From: Lunularia cruciata
Taxonomy: Eukaryota > Streptophyta > Marchantiopsida > Lunulariales > Lunulariaceae
DNA: 64,000 nt
Assembly (NCBI GenBank): GCA_948567375.1
Contig: OX419759.1
Coordinates: 25,893,493-25,957,492 of the forward strand
Direction of reading: 5' to 3'
The notes beneath the pieces are model-generated. The model was not told the DNA's origin, made no database searches, and worked only from the letters and a program-made list of their open reading frames with translations. Positions within the stretch are counted from its first letter, which is position 1. The number at the start of each line of letters is the position of its first letter. Positions 32,599-43,747 of this stretch are shown one piece after another. Both the position numbers and the translations under genes were made by a program.

Positions 32599-32605
32599 AA
32601 AATCA
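32599..32605. other. Seven-base spacer between head-to-head GL LTRs, apparently flipped
   Basis: AAAATCA joins the end of the plus LTR (TTGTCACA) to the start of the inverted LTR (TGTGACAA). It is the exact reverse complement of TGATTTT, the family sequence expected after a plus-strand 5' LTR. The last five expected bases, ATTTT, recur in direct orientation at 36381-36385 beyond the inverted LTR. Confidence 0.7.
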
Positions 32606-33400
32606 TGTGACAACCCGGCAAATATCACTTTTGCGGTAATCGGGTAAGTAAAGTTCGTTCCCGTAGAGATACGAGTCAGAAATGTCCAAATACAAAGTCA
32701 AATAGTAACATGTAGTTCTTCTTGGTTGCATCTTTAATCTCTCAGGTAGAAACCACACCCAGAAGAGAGTAACAAGCACTGACTCGTAGTCTTGTCACAC
32801 ATTAACACTCCTTAATCACAAATCCTTCAATTCTTTCCAAACAATCTTGATTGTGATGATTCAGGTTCTCCCGAAAATGGCACTTCACTACAAAACAACT
32901 TCGCCTCAAAATAATGTTCTACCCCTCCACTGAAGGCACAACTTCCTCGATCAAAATTGCTTCACATCAACTTCGCACTGCACTCACAAATGCAAAATAC
33001 TACCAACACTACAATTCCTCTCAGATCTGTCAAGGCATTGCTTCAATTGCACTTCACTCAGGATCAAACACACAAAATGAAGATCAAGGCTGTGGAATCC
33101 AACATCCAACAAACACTTTGACTTGCACTTCAAATTTCTTCAAACACTCACAAACACAATTGCAAAGTTGATACTCAGAATCAAGCTCAAGCAACGAGCA
33201 CTGCTTCACATCACTTTGCTTTATCTATTCTCAGAAATAATGAGCACTGAACAACAATTTCCTGCGAATGCCACTCTTAAATAGTGAAGCAATCAACAGT
33301 TCTAACAACTATACCATTTCTACAACAACTGTTCTAACCTGCAGATCGGAAATGACAATGCACCTCTTCATATCTGCCCCTTCAAATCTCAAATCTGTTA

Positions 33401-35974
33401 CTACTCCGATCCGATGTCTATTTTGTCATCGGCTTTCAAACCCAAACCCAAAGTAACTTTACTTCCTACTACTTTTTCCTTGGGTTTCAGATCTTCTACT
33501 TCTTCTACCAGATCTACCAATTCTCTTTCTTGATCTGAAATTTCACTAGTGGGTAATCTATCTAACTCCTTATCTCCTGACCCACTCTTCTCTAATGTTT
33601 TTGATGGCAACTCCGAAGACATTTGGACTCCTATGTTATCTACTTCGGGTTTTGCTTTAACATCTTTCCGAAGTTTTTCTAGCTCTACTTTCACTAAGTC
33701 TAATCTAATGGAAATATTATCCTCTACTTCCAAAACCTTCCTATCTACACGAGTTCTTAATTTTATTAACAAGGCATTCATCTCCGTGTCCTTTGCTTGT
33801 CTTCGCCTCGTCTCCTGCACCAACAACTCCAACTTGTGCAGACGCGCTTCTTCAATTTGAACGCTGGCTTCTGTACTTAACATTGCATTCACCCTGAGGA
33901 CTATCTCCTGCAATGGCTCCAATCTTGTCTTCCTTTCTTGTTCCCGATCTGCAAGCCATTCCTCTCTGTACATTGCCAACTCTTCCTCAAACTCGGCTTT
34001 CACCGCTTCCTTCTCTTTCTCCTTCTGTTCAACCTTCTCTTCCTGATTACGAAGTAACTCTCGTAATCTCTCTTCTTCTCTATATCTCGCAGCGAACTCT
34101 CGTTGCCAAAGTTGCTTCTTCTCCTTCATACTCTCCATCACTCTATTGAGCTCTTGATCCTTCGATGCTATCCGCGCCATAGCATGGATAAGCTCTACTC
34201 TTGAATCAGCAAACTGTTGCTTCAAGATTTTGTATTCAGCTACCTACCTTTCTCTTGCAATATCACTCTTCCTTGCAAGATCCTCTTGATAGATCACTTC
34301 TCTCTTCAGGTCTTTGATTACCTGACTTCTCTCTATTGCCTCCGCTCGTAGTACTTCTCTCTCCTCCTCACCTTGGGTTACACTCCTCTTCAACTCCGAG
34401 TTCTCTTCTTCTAATCTTGCTACCACCTGCAATACAGTCTTTACCTCTGGACAAATCGACTCCATCTCCTTCTTCTTCTACTCCAACTTCACCAACAGCG
34501 GGCACACTATCTCTCGCAGGTACTCCACTCCATCACTGGCAACTTCTTCCTCCCACGGAGTGTTCTCTCTTCTCTCCTCGTGTTCTCCCGATACTCACTT
34601 TCTTCTCTAGAGTCATCGTATTGGGATTGATGCTTCACTACCCGAGCTCTCCTCTACCTCTGTCTTCACTCAACTCGGTCCTGCCTCACACTTCACCTTA
34701 CGTCGTGAGCGAACTCCTTGCTGCACTACGATCTTCTTCTCCTCTGGCACCGGTACTTCATCTTCCAGCGCTGTATTGTCTTCGGCTTCTACCTCAGCTT
34801 GCACTTCTTCTTTGCATTCTTCAGCCCCGGCCACCGAGGTCATCTCTCCACTGTCCTCACTATCACTGCTCCTATCTCCGCTCTGCAGTGTCAGCTCAGG
34901 TTCCTCCTCATGCTCCGAGTCCTCTGTCTTGAGCTTGGCCCCGCCTTCTGAGTCTTCATCTTCTGACTCAATTACCACTATTCCTTGCCTTGGGTTACTT
35001 CTCTGCATCTTCCAAGGTTTCTTGTTTTCTTCGGCTTCTGCTTGCCGAGTCCTCCTCTTTGTCAGGGTACTTACTATGACCTCCACATTTTTCCCTATCT
35101 TTGCGTAGTAATCGTCCGTGCTCCAGATTTGCAAAATGTATTGTTGCTCCTCAACATTGACCTCCTTTCACACATCCGGATGGAAGTGCGACACCATCCG
35201 ATTCCGCTCCGCCGAGTTCAGCAAATTGAGCCCGAGGTAGAAATGTGCTGCAAACGGCACAATGTAATGTGGAGGCAACTTATCCCGTAGATTCCACACC
35301 ATCTGCCTCGTTCTCCCGTGAAAACACCTCGCCCAATTAATTGGTTCTCCTGCAAACAATTTGTGAAAGAACACCGCTTGGTGTTTCATCACATATGTTG
35401 TTCTCTCCGGCTTCATGATTGCCATTAAAGCACTCACAATTCCTCTCTTGACAGGGTCTTTGTAACTTTCTACCTTGTACCCATTCTTTGTTGTCGTTGA
35501 CAAGAAGGCATCTCTCACCTCCTGAGTTTCTTAGGCTATCTCTCCTTTCCCCAAGAACGTGGCTCCCTGCTCCAAGCTTGCCTCCTTCCCGAGTACCAAT
35601 CTCCAATCCGACTCTGTCCAGCGAGCCGGATTTCCTCTCTTCCCTTCTTCCTTGGGTCCATCGAGACACTTACTCTCGATGATTTCTGTCATGAATCTTG
35701 GAAAACTTACGTTCCAGTTCCATGCCAGAAATGTGATCCAAAGTCGGCTCAAGACTTCGATCCTTGCTACTACATCTAATCTCCGAATCGCATGATTTCT
35801 CACTGCAAATTCGGAGTTCTTCTTCCCTCCTCCCATCTCTTCTGCTTTCTCACTTTCTCTCGATTTCACTCCCACAACTTCTCCCTTGCACACTAACACG
35901 AGCCCAAATCTATTTCCCTTTCCCTGATCACCTGCAAGACAACTCCTCAATGGCAAAGGAAAATTGCTCAACAT
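33401..35974 (-). pseudogene. GL LTR-encoded ORF, most complete copy
   Basis: One frame of 858 codons, from the ATG at 35974 to the stop at 33401, with a few scattered nonsense codons (near 35530, 35165, 34667, 34480 and 34241) and a poorly matching patch near 34500-34640. N-terminal half, residues 1-270: W-N-W-N-V-S-F-P, RDAFLSTTTKNGYKVESYKD, TTYVMKHQAVFFHKLFAGEP and FAAHFYLGLNLLNSAE. Residues about 280-440: basic patch, RQGIVVIESEDEDSEGGAK, and Glu/Ser-rich linker. Residues about 500-740: long coiled coil (LEEENSELKRS, LNRVMESMKEKKQLWQREF, KAEFEEELAMYREEWLADRE). End: acidic tail closing D-K-I-D-I-G-S-E. No enzyme motif, signal peptide or membrane segment is evident. The layout is reminiscent of nucleic-acid or scaffold proteins. 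I do not recognise the family. Confidence 0.8.
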
Positions 35975-35986
35975 TTGCAGTTTCGA

Positions 35987-35995
35987 TTTTTATAG
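35987..35995 (-). promoter_or_regulatory. TATA box of the inverted GL LTR
   Basis: CTATAAAAA on the minus strand, 20 nt before the ORF ATG at 35974; the spacing is 7 nt shorter than in the other copies. Confidence 0.5.
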
Positions 35996-36385
35996 AGTTG
36001 CACTTCTTCGTCTTTCGTCACTTTGAGTTTCTACCGAGAAATCACACCTCCGGCATGCACCTGTCACTGTCAATCAACCTTTGTGCATATGAGCCGCCAG
36101 TTTTGAAACGGCCCCTTCTTGAATTTCGTGCCCCGATGAAAGGTTGTTAGACTGTCTTCGCCTTGGGTTGAGCTCCTCCCGATCCGAAGACAATTTACTT
36201 CGTATTGTATGCTGACAAGGCATTTCCGAGTACTTCACCTTATGACCCAAAGTCACTTTACTTTGGGTTTCAACCCGAAGACTCTTTTCTTTGCCTTCTT
36301 TGGCCATACAGGCGCAATCCGACTTCTCTATACACTTCTTCTCCTTTATTCTGAAAAAACAAAAAAATGTGGGCACCACAATTTT

Positions 36386-36404
36386 TGGTGCCATTGCCGA
36401 GGAT
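36386..36404 (+). other. Primer binding site of GL-2 (tRNA-Asp-like)
   Basis: TGGTGCCATTGCCGAGGAT matches the complement of the plant tRNA-Asp 3' end at 16 of 19 positions, with mismatches at different places from the GL-1 site. Confidence 0.7.
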
Positions 36405-36722
36405 ACAAATCTTGAAAGTGGAAGAATACAAAGCCAATTTTGAATTTCGGTGTTAAAGAAATATGAATGTCTGCATTGAAAGACCAACGGGAAGAGAGAG
36501 TTTGAAGACAAATGTTGCATCATAAAGAAGAAGAACGCCTGAAGATCCAATCAACTTTTGACTAAACCAAACAAGAGGCGTTGGACTTTCAACTTCTTCA
36601 CAAAGTGCAAGAAGCCTTGCGAGAACTTGACCAAAAGAAACATGAAGGCGGTTGGCTAGGCTACTTTGCATCTCCATCTTCCAAGAAGAAGAAAGACTCA
36701 AGTGGGCAAACATATTCATTAC
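36405..36722 (+). pseudogene. GL-2 gag, N-terminal piece
   Basis: Homologous to the minus-strand gag start of GL-1 (13580-13900). The 36581-36722 part encodes MDFQLLHKVQEALRELDQKK and G-G-W-L-G-Y-F-A-S-P-S-S. ZK solo LTR insertion at 36727 then interrupts it. Confidence 0.65.
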
Positions 36723-36726
36723 GACC

Positions 36727-37418
36727 TGTAACACCCATTTGTGCATGTGTGTGGTATTGTGATATTTAGCTTGGTATTACAAGTACTTAAGAGATATTAT
36801 TTATATAGAGATACAGGATGGTTCTATATTAGTCATGGTTAGCTAAAGTTAGTCATAGCTAAGATAGATGGGACCTTACTTTAGAGGAAATAGAAAAGAT
36901 GAGCACCACTATTTTGGATTTTAGTGTGTTGACTTGGTATTATTCCTAGGTGTTTGGCTTTGAGGAAAGAGTTGAGAACTCTTGGGCCCGCAAGCCTTTT
37001 TGTTTTGGATTCTTCTTTAGTCCAAGGATAGCCCATGTGAAGGAATCCTTGACTTAGTGGTTGGGTCAAGATAAGACCACATGCTTAGGGGAATATGCCC
37101 ATGTGAATGGATATTCCTTTCTACTTTTTGACTTTACTTGACTTTTAGTCTAGTAACTTGAGTTACTATGGTAATTAGTAACTTTGGTACGTAACTCTTT
37201 CACAAGTATATAAACAAGGGGTGAGGAAGTACTCATCATCTTTTCATTTGCAACTATCTCTCTCTCATTGAGTTCTCTAGTGAGCAATGTTTTGAGTCTT
37301 GGAGTGTTAGCCTTGGAGGAGTATGATGGAGTTGGGGTTCCTTGCCTTCTTAGTCCATGGTGCGCTACCATAATAGCCATCAGAGGTTCATCCTGAGTGA
37401 GAGACAGGCCGGCTCACA
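36727..37418 (+). mobile_element. ZK solo LTR inside GL-2 gag
   Basis: 692 bp from TGTAACACCC to CCGGCTCACA, flanked by GACC at 36723-36726 and 37419-37422. No ZK internal sequence adjoins it. It is the product of LTR-LTR recombination, or at least all that is left. The GL gag reading continues on the far side with the expected A-C-A-C-C-G sequence. Confidence 0.9.
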
Positions 37419-37422
37419 GACC

Positions 37423-39440
37423 CAATACACCGACTTCCCCTAAAGCTATAAAGGAAGTCAAATTTATTAAGAACTTTGTCGAGAAAAGACAACACAAACA
37501 CTAATGGAAGAAGAATGTCAACACCTTCTATGCACAATTCCTTGATTGTCTCAAAGGAATTTTGAAGAACACTCCAAAAGTGTTGAGCGTGATTCTTCCA
37601 CTCGGGTTGAAGCCGACACAAACAGAGAAGAAGTAATTGTAGAAGAAGACCCCACTTTGAACTTGACTAATTGGAACCCTTGGGTTGTCAACAAGGCATT
37701 GATACCAACCAGCTCCTTGGGTTCATCAAGTTTGAATTTACCATAGCCGATTCTACCGAGTCAAATGATGACTTTGTTACCTATCACCCGACATGCCTAC
37801 CAAAAGTACAAGGGGAAAGAACAAGCAAAACCTTGATGAATTCATTGAAGATTTCAAAGTCATCTCCTTTGCCAACAAGGAACATGACTCAGCGGATTGC
37901 TTATGAATTTTCCCAAGTCTGCTCTAAAAGAAAACTCAGAGTTGGTATACCCATGTAACCCAGAAGGCATTTGTACCGGTGGACTATGCAAACTTCAAAA
38001 ACAATTTCTTGGAACACTTCTGGGAATTTGATTATGATATGAGCATCTTCACGGTGCTCAACGATTTAGATAGAGGCAAGAAGGAGAAGTTGAGAGACTA
38101 CTCTGAGCGGTTCATGGCGCTTTTGAACTGAGTCCCAAAGCAATCGGGTGTGGTGGGTTACTCCGATGCCCAAGCCATTACCTGGTTACTAGGAGGACTT
38201 TCATCAGAGATTTGGATCTTTGCCAGGGAGAGGAATGTAACTTCCTTGGACAAGGTACTCAAACACGTTGCCCGGTATGAGGCGGCTCACTCTCACTCTG
38301 CCAATAATCAAAGGAATCAAGAGAAGAAATGCAAGAAGCCAAGAAGGAGTGCTTCTCGCAGTACATCCCCTTCTTTGGAAGAATCCTCCACCTCTTTGAG
38401 TTCTTCTTTGGAATCCAAAGAAGAATCAAAGCCAAGAAGAATACAAAGCATGGGGGCAAGAAACCATTGATACCCCCAGCGAAGAGTGTATATATGGTAG
38501 ATACCAAGCTGGATGCCCTTAAAAAGGAGTTTTTGGATTTTAAGATCCAAATGATTGGGGCAAAGGACCAAAGGAAGCCTCCATCATTTGGTAGATCCAA
38601 TGTATGGTGCACCGCATGTGGCAAGTCAGGCCATGCAAACACAGAATGCAATACTTGTAATGCATTTCCAGTGCAATAGATTGATTGGGTTTTGGGATGG
38701 AACAAGGAAGAGGAAGAGGAAGCAGTGTACCAAACCCAAGAGGTACCGCCTCAAGCAAGCACATTGTACCAAGGTCGGAGGTATGGACCAAGGGAGTATA
38801 ACCCCAAGGCTCCCCACAAAGACCACCAATGAGCAACCAAAATTGACCTTAGAATGTTCCACCCGAGCATGTTACAATTGTGGCTCAATGGGACATTGGT
38901 CTCCAAACTGTCCAGAGCCAAGATGGCAAATAAGGTATGTTCCCTTGTGTAGGAATTGTAAAGGATTGGGTCATACGGGAAACCAATGCCCTCATACTCA
39001 AACCCAAAGCCGCCTATAAAATATGTACAGACTCCGACTCAGTGTGCTGCACTTTAGGCAAAGGGTGATACCAATGTAAATTGTATAACAATTGAGGAGG
39101 AGAGACCTCAAGAAGAGAGCATGGCCTCTAAAGAAGAATGGCCGGACCTAAAAATTTTGAAGGTTGAGACGCGCACCAATAAAAAGAAGCATGATCCCGA
39201 GGAACAGAGTATGACCTCTTTGTCCTCACGAAAGGCAAAGAGGTTGCGCCCAAAGTCAATTATTTTTGCCAAGGAGGAAAAGATCCTAGCAAAAGCCAAA
39301 GCTAAAGCCTTGCAGATAGAGCTCAAGGAAGTAGTACTCAGAACTTGGGAACCAAGTTTGGAGGAGGAAATGAAGACAAAACCTCCAATTTTTCCGGCGG
39401 GCATCTGATCCAAAGTAAAGGATCTGATTCAAGCCAAAGT
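37423..39440 (+). pseudogene. GL-2 gag, main part with three zinc knuckles
   Basis: Fragments spread over frames: 37546-37958, 38150-38470 (Y-S-D-A-Q-A-I-T-W-L-L-G-G, RERNVTSLDKVLKHVARYEA), 38329-38679 and 38555-39019, 39121-39408. It shows a knuckle WCTACGKSGHANTEC (about 38608-38650), then CYNCGSMGHWSPNC and C-R-N-C-K-G-L-G-H-T-G-N-Q-C (38871-38990), then the Lys-rich region. Three knuckles is more than the usual one or two of plant Ty3 gag. Many stops and shifts mean it is not translated as one protein. ZK-2 interrupts it at 39441-39444. Confidence 0.75.
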
Positions 39441-39444
39441 GGCC
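39441..39444. repeat. Probable target duplication of ZK-2 (left copy)
   Basis: GGCC on the left and TGCC on the right (49148-49151) are one change apart; the uninterrupted GL-1 sequence has TGTGCC here. This supports a 4-bp duplication, as for ZK-1 and the solo LTR. Confidence 0.5.
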
Positions 39445-40136
39445 TGTGAGCCGGCCTCTCTCTCACTCAATATGAACCTCTAATGGCTATTATAGTAGCG
39501 CACCATGGACTAAGAAGGCAAGGAATCCCAACTCCATCATACTCCTCCAAGGTTAACACTTCAAGACTCAAGACATTGATCACTAGAGAACTCAATGAGA
39601 GAGAGATAGTTGCAAATAAAAGGATGATGAGTACCTCCTCACCCCTTGTTTATATACTTGTGAAATAGTAACGTACCAAAGTTACTAATTACCATAGTAA
39701 CTCAAGTTACTAGACTAAAAGTCAAGTAAAGTCAAAAAGTAGAAAGGAATATCCATTCACATGGGCATATTCCCCTAAGCATGTGGTCTTATCTTGACCT
39801 AACCACTAAGTCAAGGATTCCTTCACATGGGCTATCCTTGGACTAAAGAAGAATACAAAACAAAAAGGCTTGCGGGCCCAAGAGTTCTCAACTCTTTCCT
39901 CAAAGCCAAACACCTAGGAATAATACCAAGTCAACACACTAAAATCCAAAATAGTTGTGATCATCTTTTCTACTTCCTCTAAAGTAAGGTCCCCTCTATC
40001 TTAGCTATGACTAACTTTAGCTAACCATGACTAATATAGAACCATCCTTTATCTCTATATAAATAATATCTCTTAAGTACTTGTAATACCAAGCTAAATA
40101 TCACAATACCATACACATGCACAAATGAGTGTAACA
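39445..40136 (-). repeat. 3' LTR of ZK-2
   Basis: 692 bp, TGTGAGCCGG (39445) to TGTAACA at 40136; the outermost bases of the sense start are TGTTACAC instead of TGTAACAC. Polypurine tract TTTACCCCCGG (reverse strand) follows. Confidence 0.92.
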
Positions 40137-40181
40137 TTTACCCCCGGACTAAGTTTTCACTTTGTCCTCATGAAGGTCTCT

Positions 40182-41858
40182 CTACCTTCTATGGTACATC
40201 TTCAACTTATCATGGTTAATCTTATCAAAGTGTCTTCCTCCCAACTCCTTGAGATCTTAGGTGTAATTGCCCCACACCTTCTCCACTATGAAAGGTCCAA
40301 AGTACTTAGGCAAAAACTTCTTTTGCACTCTCTTGAATCAAATGGAATCAAACAACATTACCCAATCAGCTTCTTTGAAAGTCTCCACCTTCTTCTTGCC
40401 TTGCCTCTTGTCTTAGCTCTCCTTTTGTTTGCTTTGGGCTTGCTCCACTTGAACCATAGCAATTGCTCTTGCCTCTTCCAACTCCATGAGTTGATCCTTC
40501 CTTGACTTCTCTGCATCAACTCCTTGTGCTTTCTTCAATCTCCTATGAATGCTTTGGAAGGTAGGAAGATCAAAGTGAATAGGTAAGGTAGACTCAATAC
40601 CATACACTGATTGAAATGGAGAATATCCGGTGGAAGTCTTCATGGTTGTCTTACACTCCCACCAAACTGCATGAATCCTCTTGTCCCAATGATGTTTAGC
40701 CCCCTCCATTTCTGCATCTTTGGCCAACATCATGCATAAGGTCTGATTGGTTCTCTCTGCCAAGCCATTGGAATTTGGCTTATAGGATGTAGTTACTCTA
40801 TGTGTGATAGAGAAATGTTGTAGCATGGCTGTAGTAATGCTTCCTGTAAACTCTCCTCCTCTATCAGAAACCAACTCCAAAGGGCATCCAAACCTAGTGA
40901 TAATGTGTTCATAAAGAAATCTACCCACTTCATCTTCATTCTTGTCCCTCAATGGTCTAGCCTCAACCCACTTGGTAAGGTAATCAGTAACTACCACAAT
41001 GTACCGATTGTTCCTTGGGGTTCTATTGAGAGGCCCTACAAAATCAATTCCCCACTTCTCAAAAGGTCCTAGTAATGGAATTGATCTAAGTGGTGGAGTG
41101 GATGTAGACTTTCTAGCAAAAGCTTGACAAACATGACAAGTTTTGCAATAATCAAGACAATCCTTGAAAATCCCTCTCCAATGGTAACTTGCATCTAGAA
41201 TCTTGAAAGCAGTCACCTTTCCTGCAAAGTGTCTTCCACAAACTAAACCTTCATGAAACTCCTTTATGAGTAGGATAGACTCTTCCTTACCCACAGCTCT
41301 TTGAAGTAGACCATCTGCTCCTTGGTGAAAAAGAATATCCTCCACCATTGTGTAAGGTCTAGATCTTGCTGCAAGAGCCTTCCTCTCCCTAGCATGCATC
41401 CCTTCTGGATAGTTACCTCTTGTCACAAAATCCACAATCTCCTTGTACTCCATTGGAACCTCTTGAGTGACAGAGATTGTCATGAGCTCCTCATCCGGGA
41501 AGGAATCATCCATTGGCTCATCTCCATCATGATCATAGGCTCTAGATAACAAATCAGCATTTGCATGTTTCTTTCCTGGCCTATCCTCAATGGTGTAGTC
41601 ATACGCAGATAAGAGTATCATCCACCTTGCTAGTCTCCCTTCAACATTAGGCTTGTTGAAGATGTACTTCAAAGCCTTGTGATCCGTGACAATGGTGGCT
41701 TTCCCTCCAATCAAGTAGTGTCTAAACTTCTTGAGACCAAAGATCACTGCCAACCCTCTTCTCTCCGTGACAGAGTAGTTCTTCTCTATAGAAACCATCT
41801 GCCTACTAGCATAAGCTATTGGATGATCATGCCCATCTTGGTCTAATTGACTAAGAGT
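40182..41858 (-). pseudogene. ZK-2 pol, second part (RNase H to integrase end)
   Basis: Continues pol after the solo LTR insertion: C-T-L-S-Q-L-D-Q in RNase H, then the integrase zinc region F-H-E-G-L-V-C-G-R-H-F-A-G-K (second zinc-binding H kept, G to R before it), WGIDFVGPL, LVSDRGGEFTGS (the GGA codon that is TGA in ZK-1 is intact here) and S-N-G-L-A-E-R. A TAG/TGA near 40413 interrupts the final tail K-E-S, after which D-K-R-Q-G-K-K-K-V and the GPF module continue in a broken frame to 40182. The catalytic D, D and E are present, so only the interruptions disable it. Confidence 0.85.
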
Positions 41859-41863
41859 GCATC
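41859..41863. repeat. Target site duplication of the short GL-type solo LTR
   Basis: GCATC precedes TGTGACAACC; GCATC also follows at 43743-43747. It is a perfect 5-bp duplication. Confidence 0.88.
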
Positions 41864-42641
41864 TGTGACAACCCGGCAAATATCACTTTTGCGGTAATTG
41901 GGTAAGTAAAGTTTGTTCCCCCAAAGATACGAGTCAAAAATGTCCAAATACGAAGCAAAGTAACAATTTTAGTTCTTCTTGAGTTCTTCTTTAGTCTCTC
42001 AGGTAGAAACCACACCCAGAAGAGAGTAACAAGCACTCACTCACAATCTTGTCATAAATTCACACTCCTTAATCACAACTCCATCAATTATTTCCAAACA
42101 ATCTTGATTGTGATGATTCAGGCTCTCCCAAAAACGGCACTTCACTGCAAAACGACTTCGCCTCAGAATTGTGTTCCACCCCTCCACTGAAGGCACAACT
42201 TCCTCAATCAAAATTGCTTCACATCAACTTCGCACTGCACTCACAAATGCAGAATACTACCAACACTACAATTCCTCTCAGATCTATCAAGGCATTGCTT
42301 TGATTGCACTTCACTCAGGATCAAACACACAGAACGAAGATCAAGGCTGTCGAATCCAACATCCAACAAGCACTCTGACTTGCATTTCAAATTTCTCCAA
42401 ACATTCACAAACACAATTGCAAAATTGATACTTGGAATCAAGCTCAAGCGACGAGCACTGCTTCACAGCACTTTGCTTTATCTATTCTCAGAAATAATAA
42501 GCACTAAACAACAATTTCCTGTGAATGCCACAAACCGACAGTTCTAACAACTATACCGTTCTACAACAACTGTTCTAACCTGCAGATCCAAAATGACAAT
42601 GCACCCCTTCATATCTGCCCCTTTAAATCTCAAATCGGTTA

Positions 42642-42956
42642 CTAATCCGATCCGATGTCTACTTCTTCCTCGGCTTTCAAACCCGAACCCGAAGTAATCT
42701 TACTTCCTACTATTCTGTCTTCGGGTTTCACAACTCCCAATTCCTTCACTAATTCTAACACTTCTCCTTCCTGATCTGAAATTCCTATCATAGTTAAGCC
42801 TTCTAAATCTCTATCTCCCGACCCACTCTTCTCTAAAGTGTCAAATGTCAAATCCGAAGACACCTGCACTCCTATCTCTCTTACCTCGGGTCTAACAATT
42901 ATCAATTCTTTTGCTAATTCTACTATATCCTCATCAAGAATTGTAATTGAAAGCAT
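42642..42956 (-). pseudogene. LTR-ORF C-terminal remnant in the short GL-type LTR
   Basis: 104 codons, ending in the family motif D-T-L-E-K-S-G-S-G-D then D-I-G-S-D. The coiled coil and N-terminal half are absent. The frame is otherwise open, with several acidic repeats of I-V-E-L-A-K-E-L type that resemble a duplicated segment. Confidence 0.55.
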
Positions 42957-43263
42957 GAATACATTATCTACACCTTCAATTTGTAACCCATTTTCCCCTA
43001 ATCACTCATGTTATTGACCCGAAGACACTTACTATCTGATCTTGCACTTTGGGTTTATTCACTACTACTACTTCTCCTTCAATTCATGTTCCATCTTCAA
43101 TCAGAAATAAAATTGAAGTCATGGGTATCCTAACTATCTTCTTTCTCTACTCTAACTTCCTCTGATCCCTTTGGCAAAACTCTCAAAGTCACCTTCACTA
43201 CACTCTGAGGTCCGGCTACCTCTGATTTAGTCATCTTCATCTTGAGGCGAAGTCATGTAAACC

Positions 43264-43290
43264 CGAAGTACGAAGTACGAAGTACGAAGT
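43264..43290. repeat. CGAAGTA heptamer repeat
   Basis: Three tandem CGAAGTA units followed by further CGAAG motifs over about 60 bp in the U3 of the short GL-type LTR. Possibly a regulatory repeat. Confidence 0.6.
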
Positions 43291-43747
43291 CACATTGACC
43301 CGAAGACACTTTGACCCGAAGTACATCTACTCTAGAAACTTCAAATGCTTGTAACTTCTTCTACAGACCTCTAAACTTTGCAATTTTGGTGGCAATGGAA
43401 AGCCTTGAACGAGACATTTCCAACAAGATATAACACGCTTGATTTGGAGTTGTGGTTACTGAGATATGGCCCCCGCAAGAATCCTGACCTACAACTTCTA
43501 TTTCTCCTTCGGCGTCTGCCCTCCTTAACGTCTGATCCGAGTTTTTCCCTCCTCTGACACAAAGTAAGCTTCTTTGGGTCTGATCCAGTCCGAGTCCTTC
43601 TTCCTCTTACATGAAATTGACTTCCACGGGTCTGATCAAAACACAAGTTTCCACTCATTTCTTCTCCATTTGGTTTCAATTTGGTTTCAGCAAGGCACTT
43701 CTTCTTCAAAACTCGTCCAAAATGAAAAATGTGGGTACCACAGCATC

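Larger units (their letters stand above)
32606..36380 (-). repeat. Inverted GL solo LTR inside GL-2
   Basis: A complete 3775-bp LTR of the GL-1 subtype on the minus strand, with TGTGACAACC at 32606 and GGGCACCACA at 36380. No internal region of its own adjoins it. It sits 7 bp inside the GL-2 5' LTR, and the GL-2 primer site begins 5 bp after it. ATTTT follows it, and the inverted complement AAAAT is in the 7-bp spacer before it, which I read as a target duplication with a flipped left copy. With 30319-32598 it forms a long imperfect inverted repeat. Confidence 0.8.
41864..43742 (-). mobile_element. Short GL-type solo LTR inside ZK-2 RNase H
   Basis: 1879 bp, with GL terminal sequences (TGTGACAACC... 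and GTGGGTACCACA) and the GL non-coding 3' region, but only the C-terminal piece of the LTR ORF (42956-42642) and a different U3. The U3 contains CGAAGTA repeats (43264-43290) and repeated CCGAAG motifs. It splits the codon region A-I-G-C of RNase H. It is a diverged, smaller GL subtype, possibly non-autonomous. Confidence 0.85.

Noticed and set aside
32591-36390. Self-integration (autointegration) as the origin of the inverted LTR
   Set aside because: The junction bases fit an inverted autointegration product, but the inverted LTR is of the GL-1 subtype while the adjoining plus LTR is of the GL-2 subtype. Both LTRs of one cDNA should be alike. A separate solo-LTR insertion with a flipped spacer fits better.
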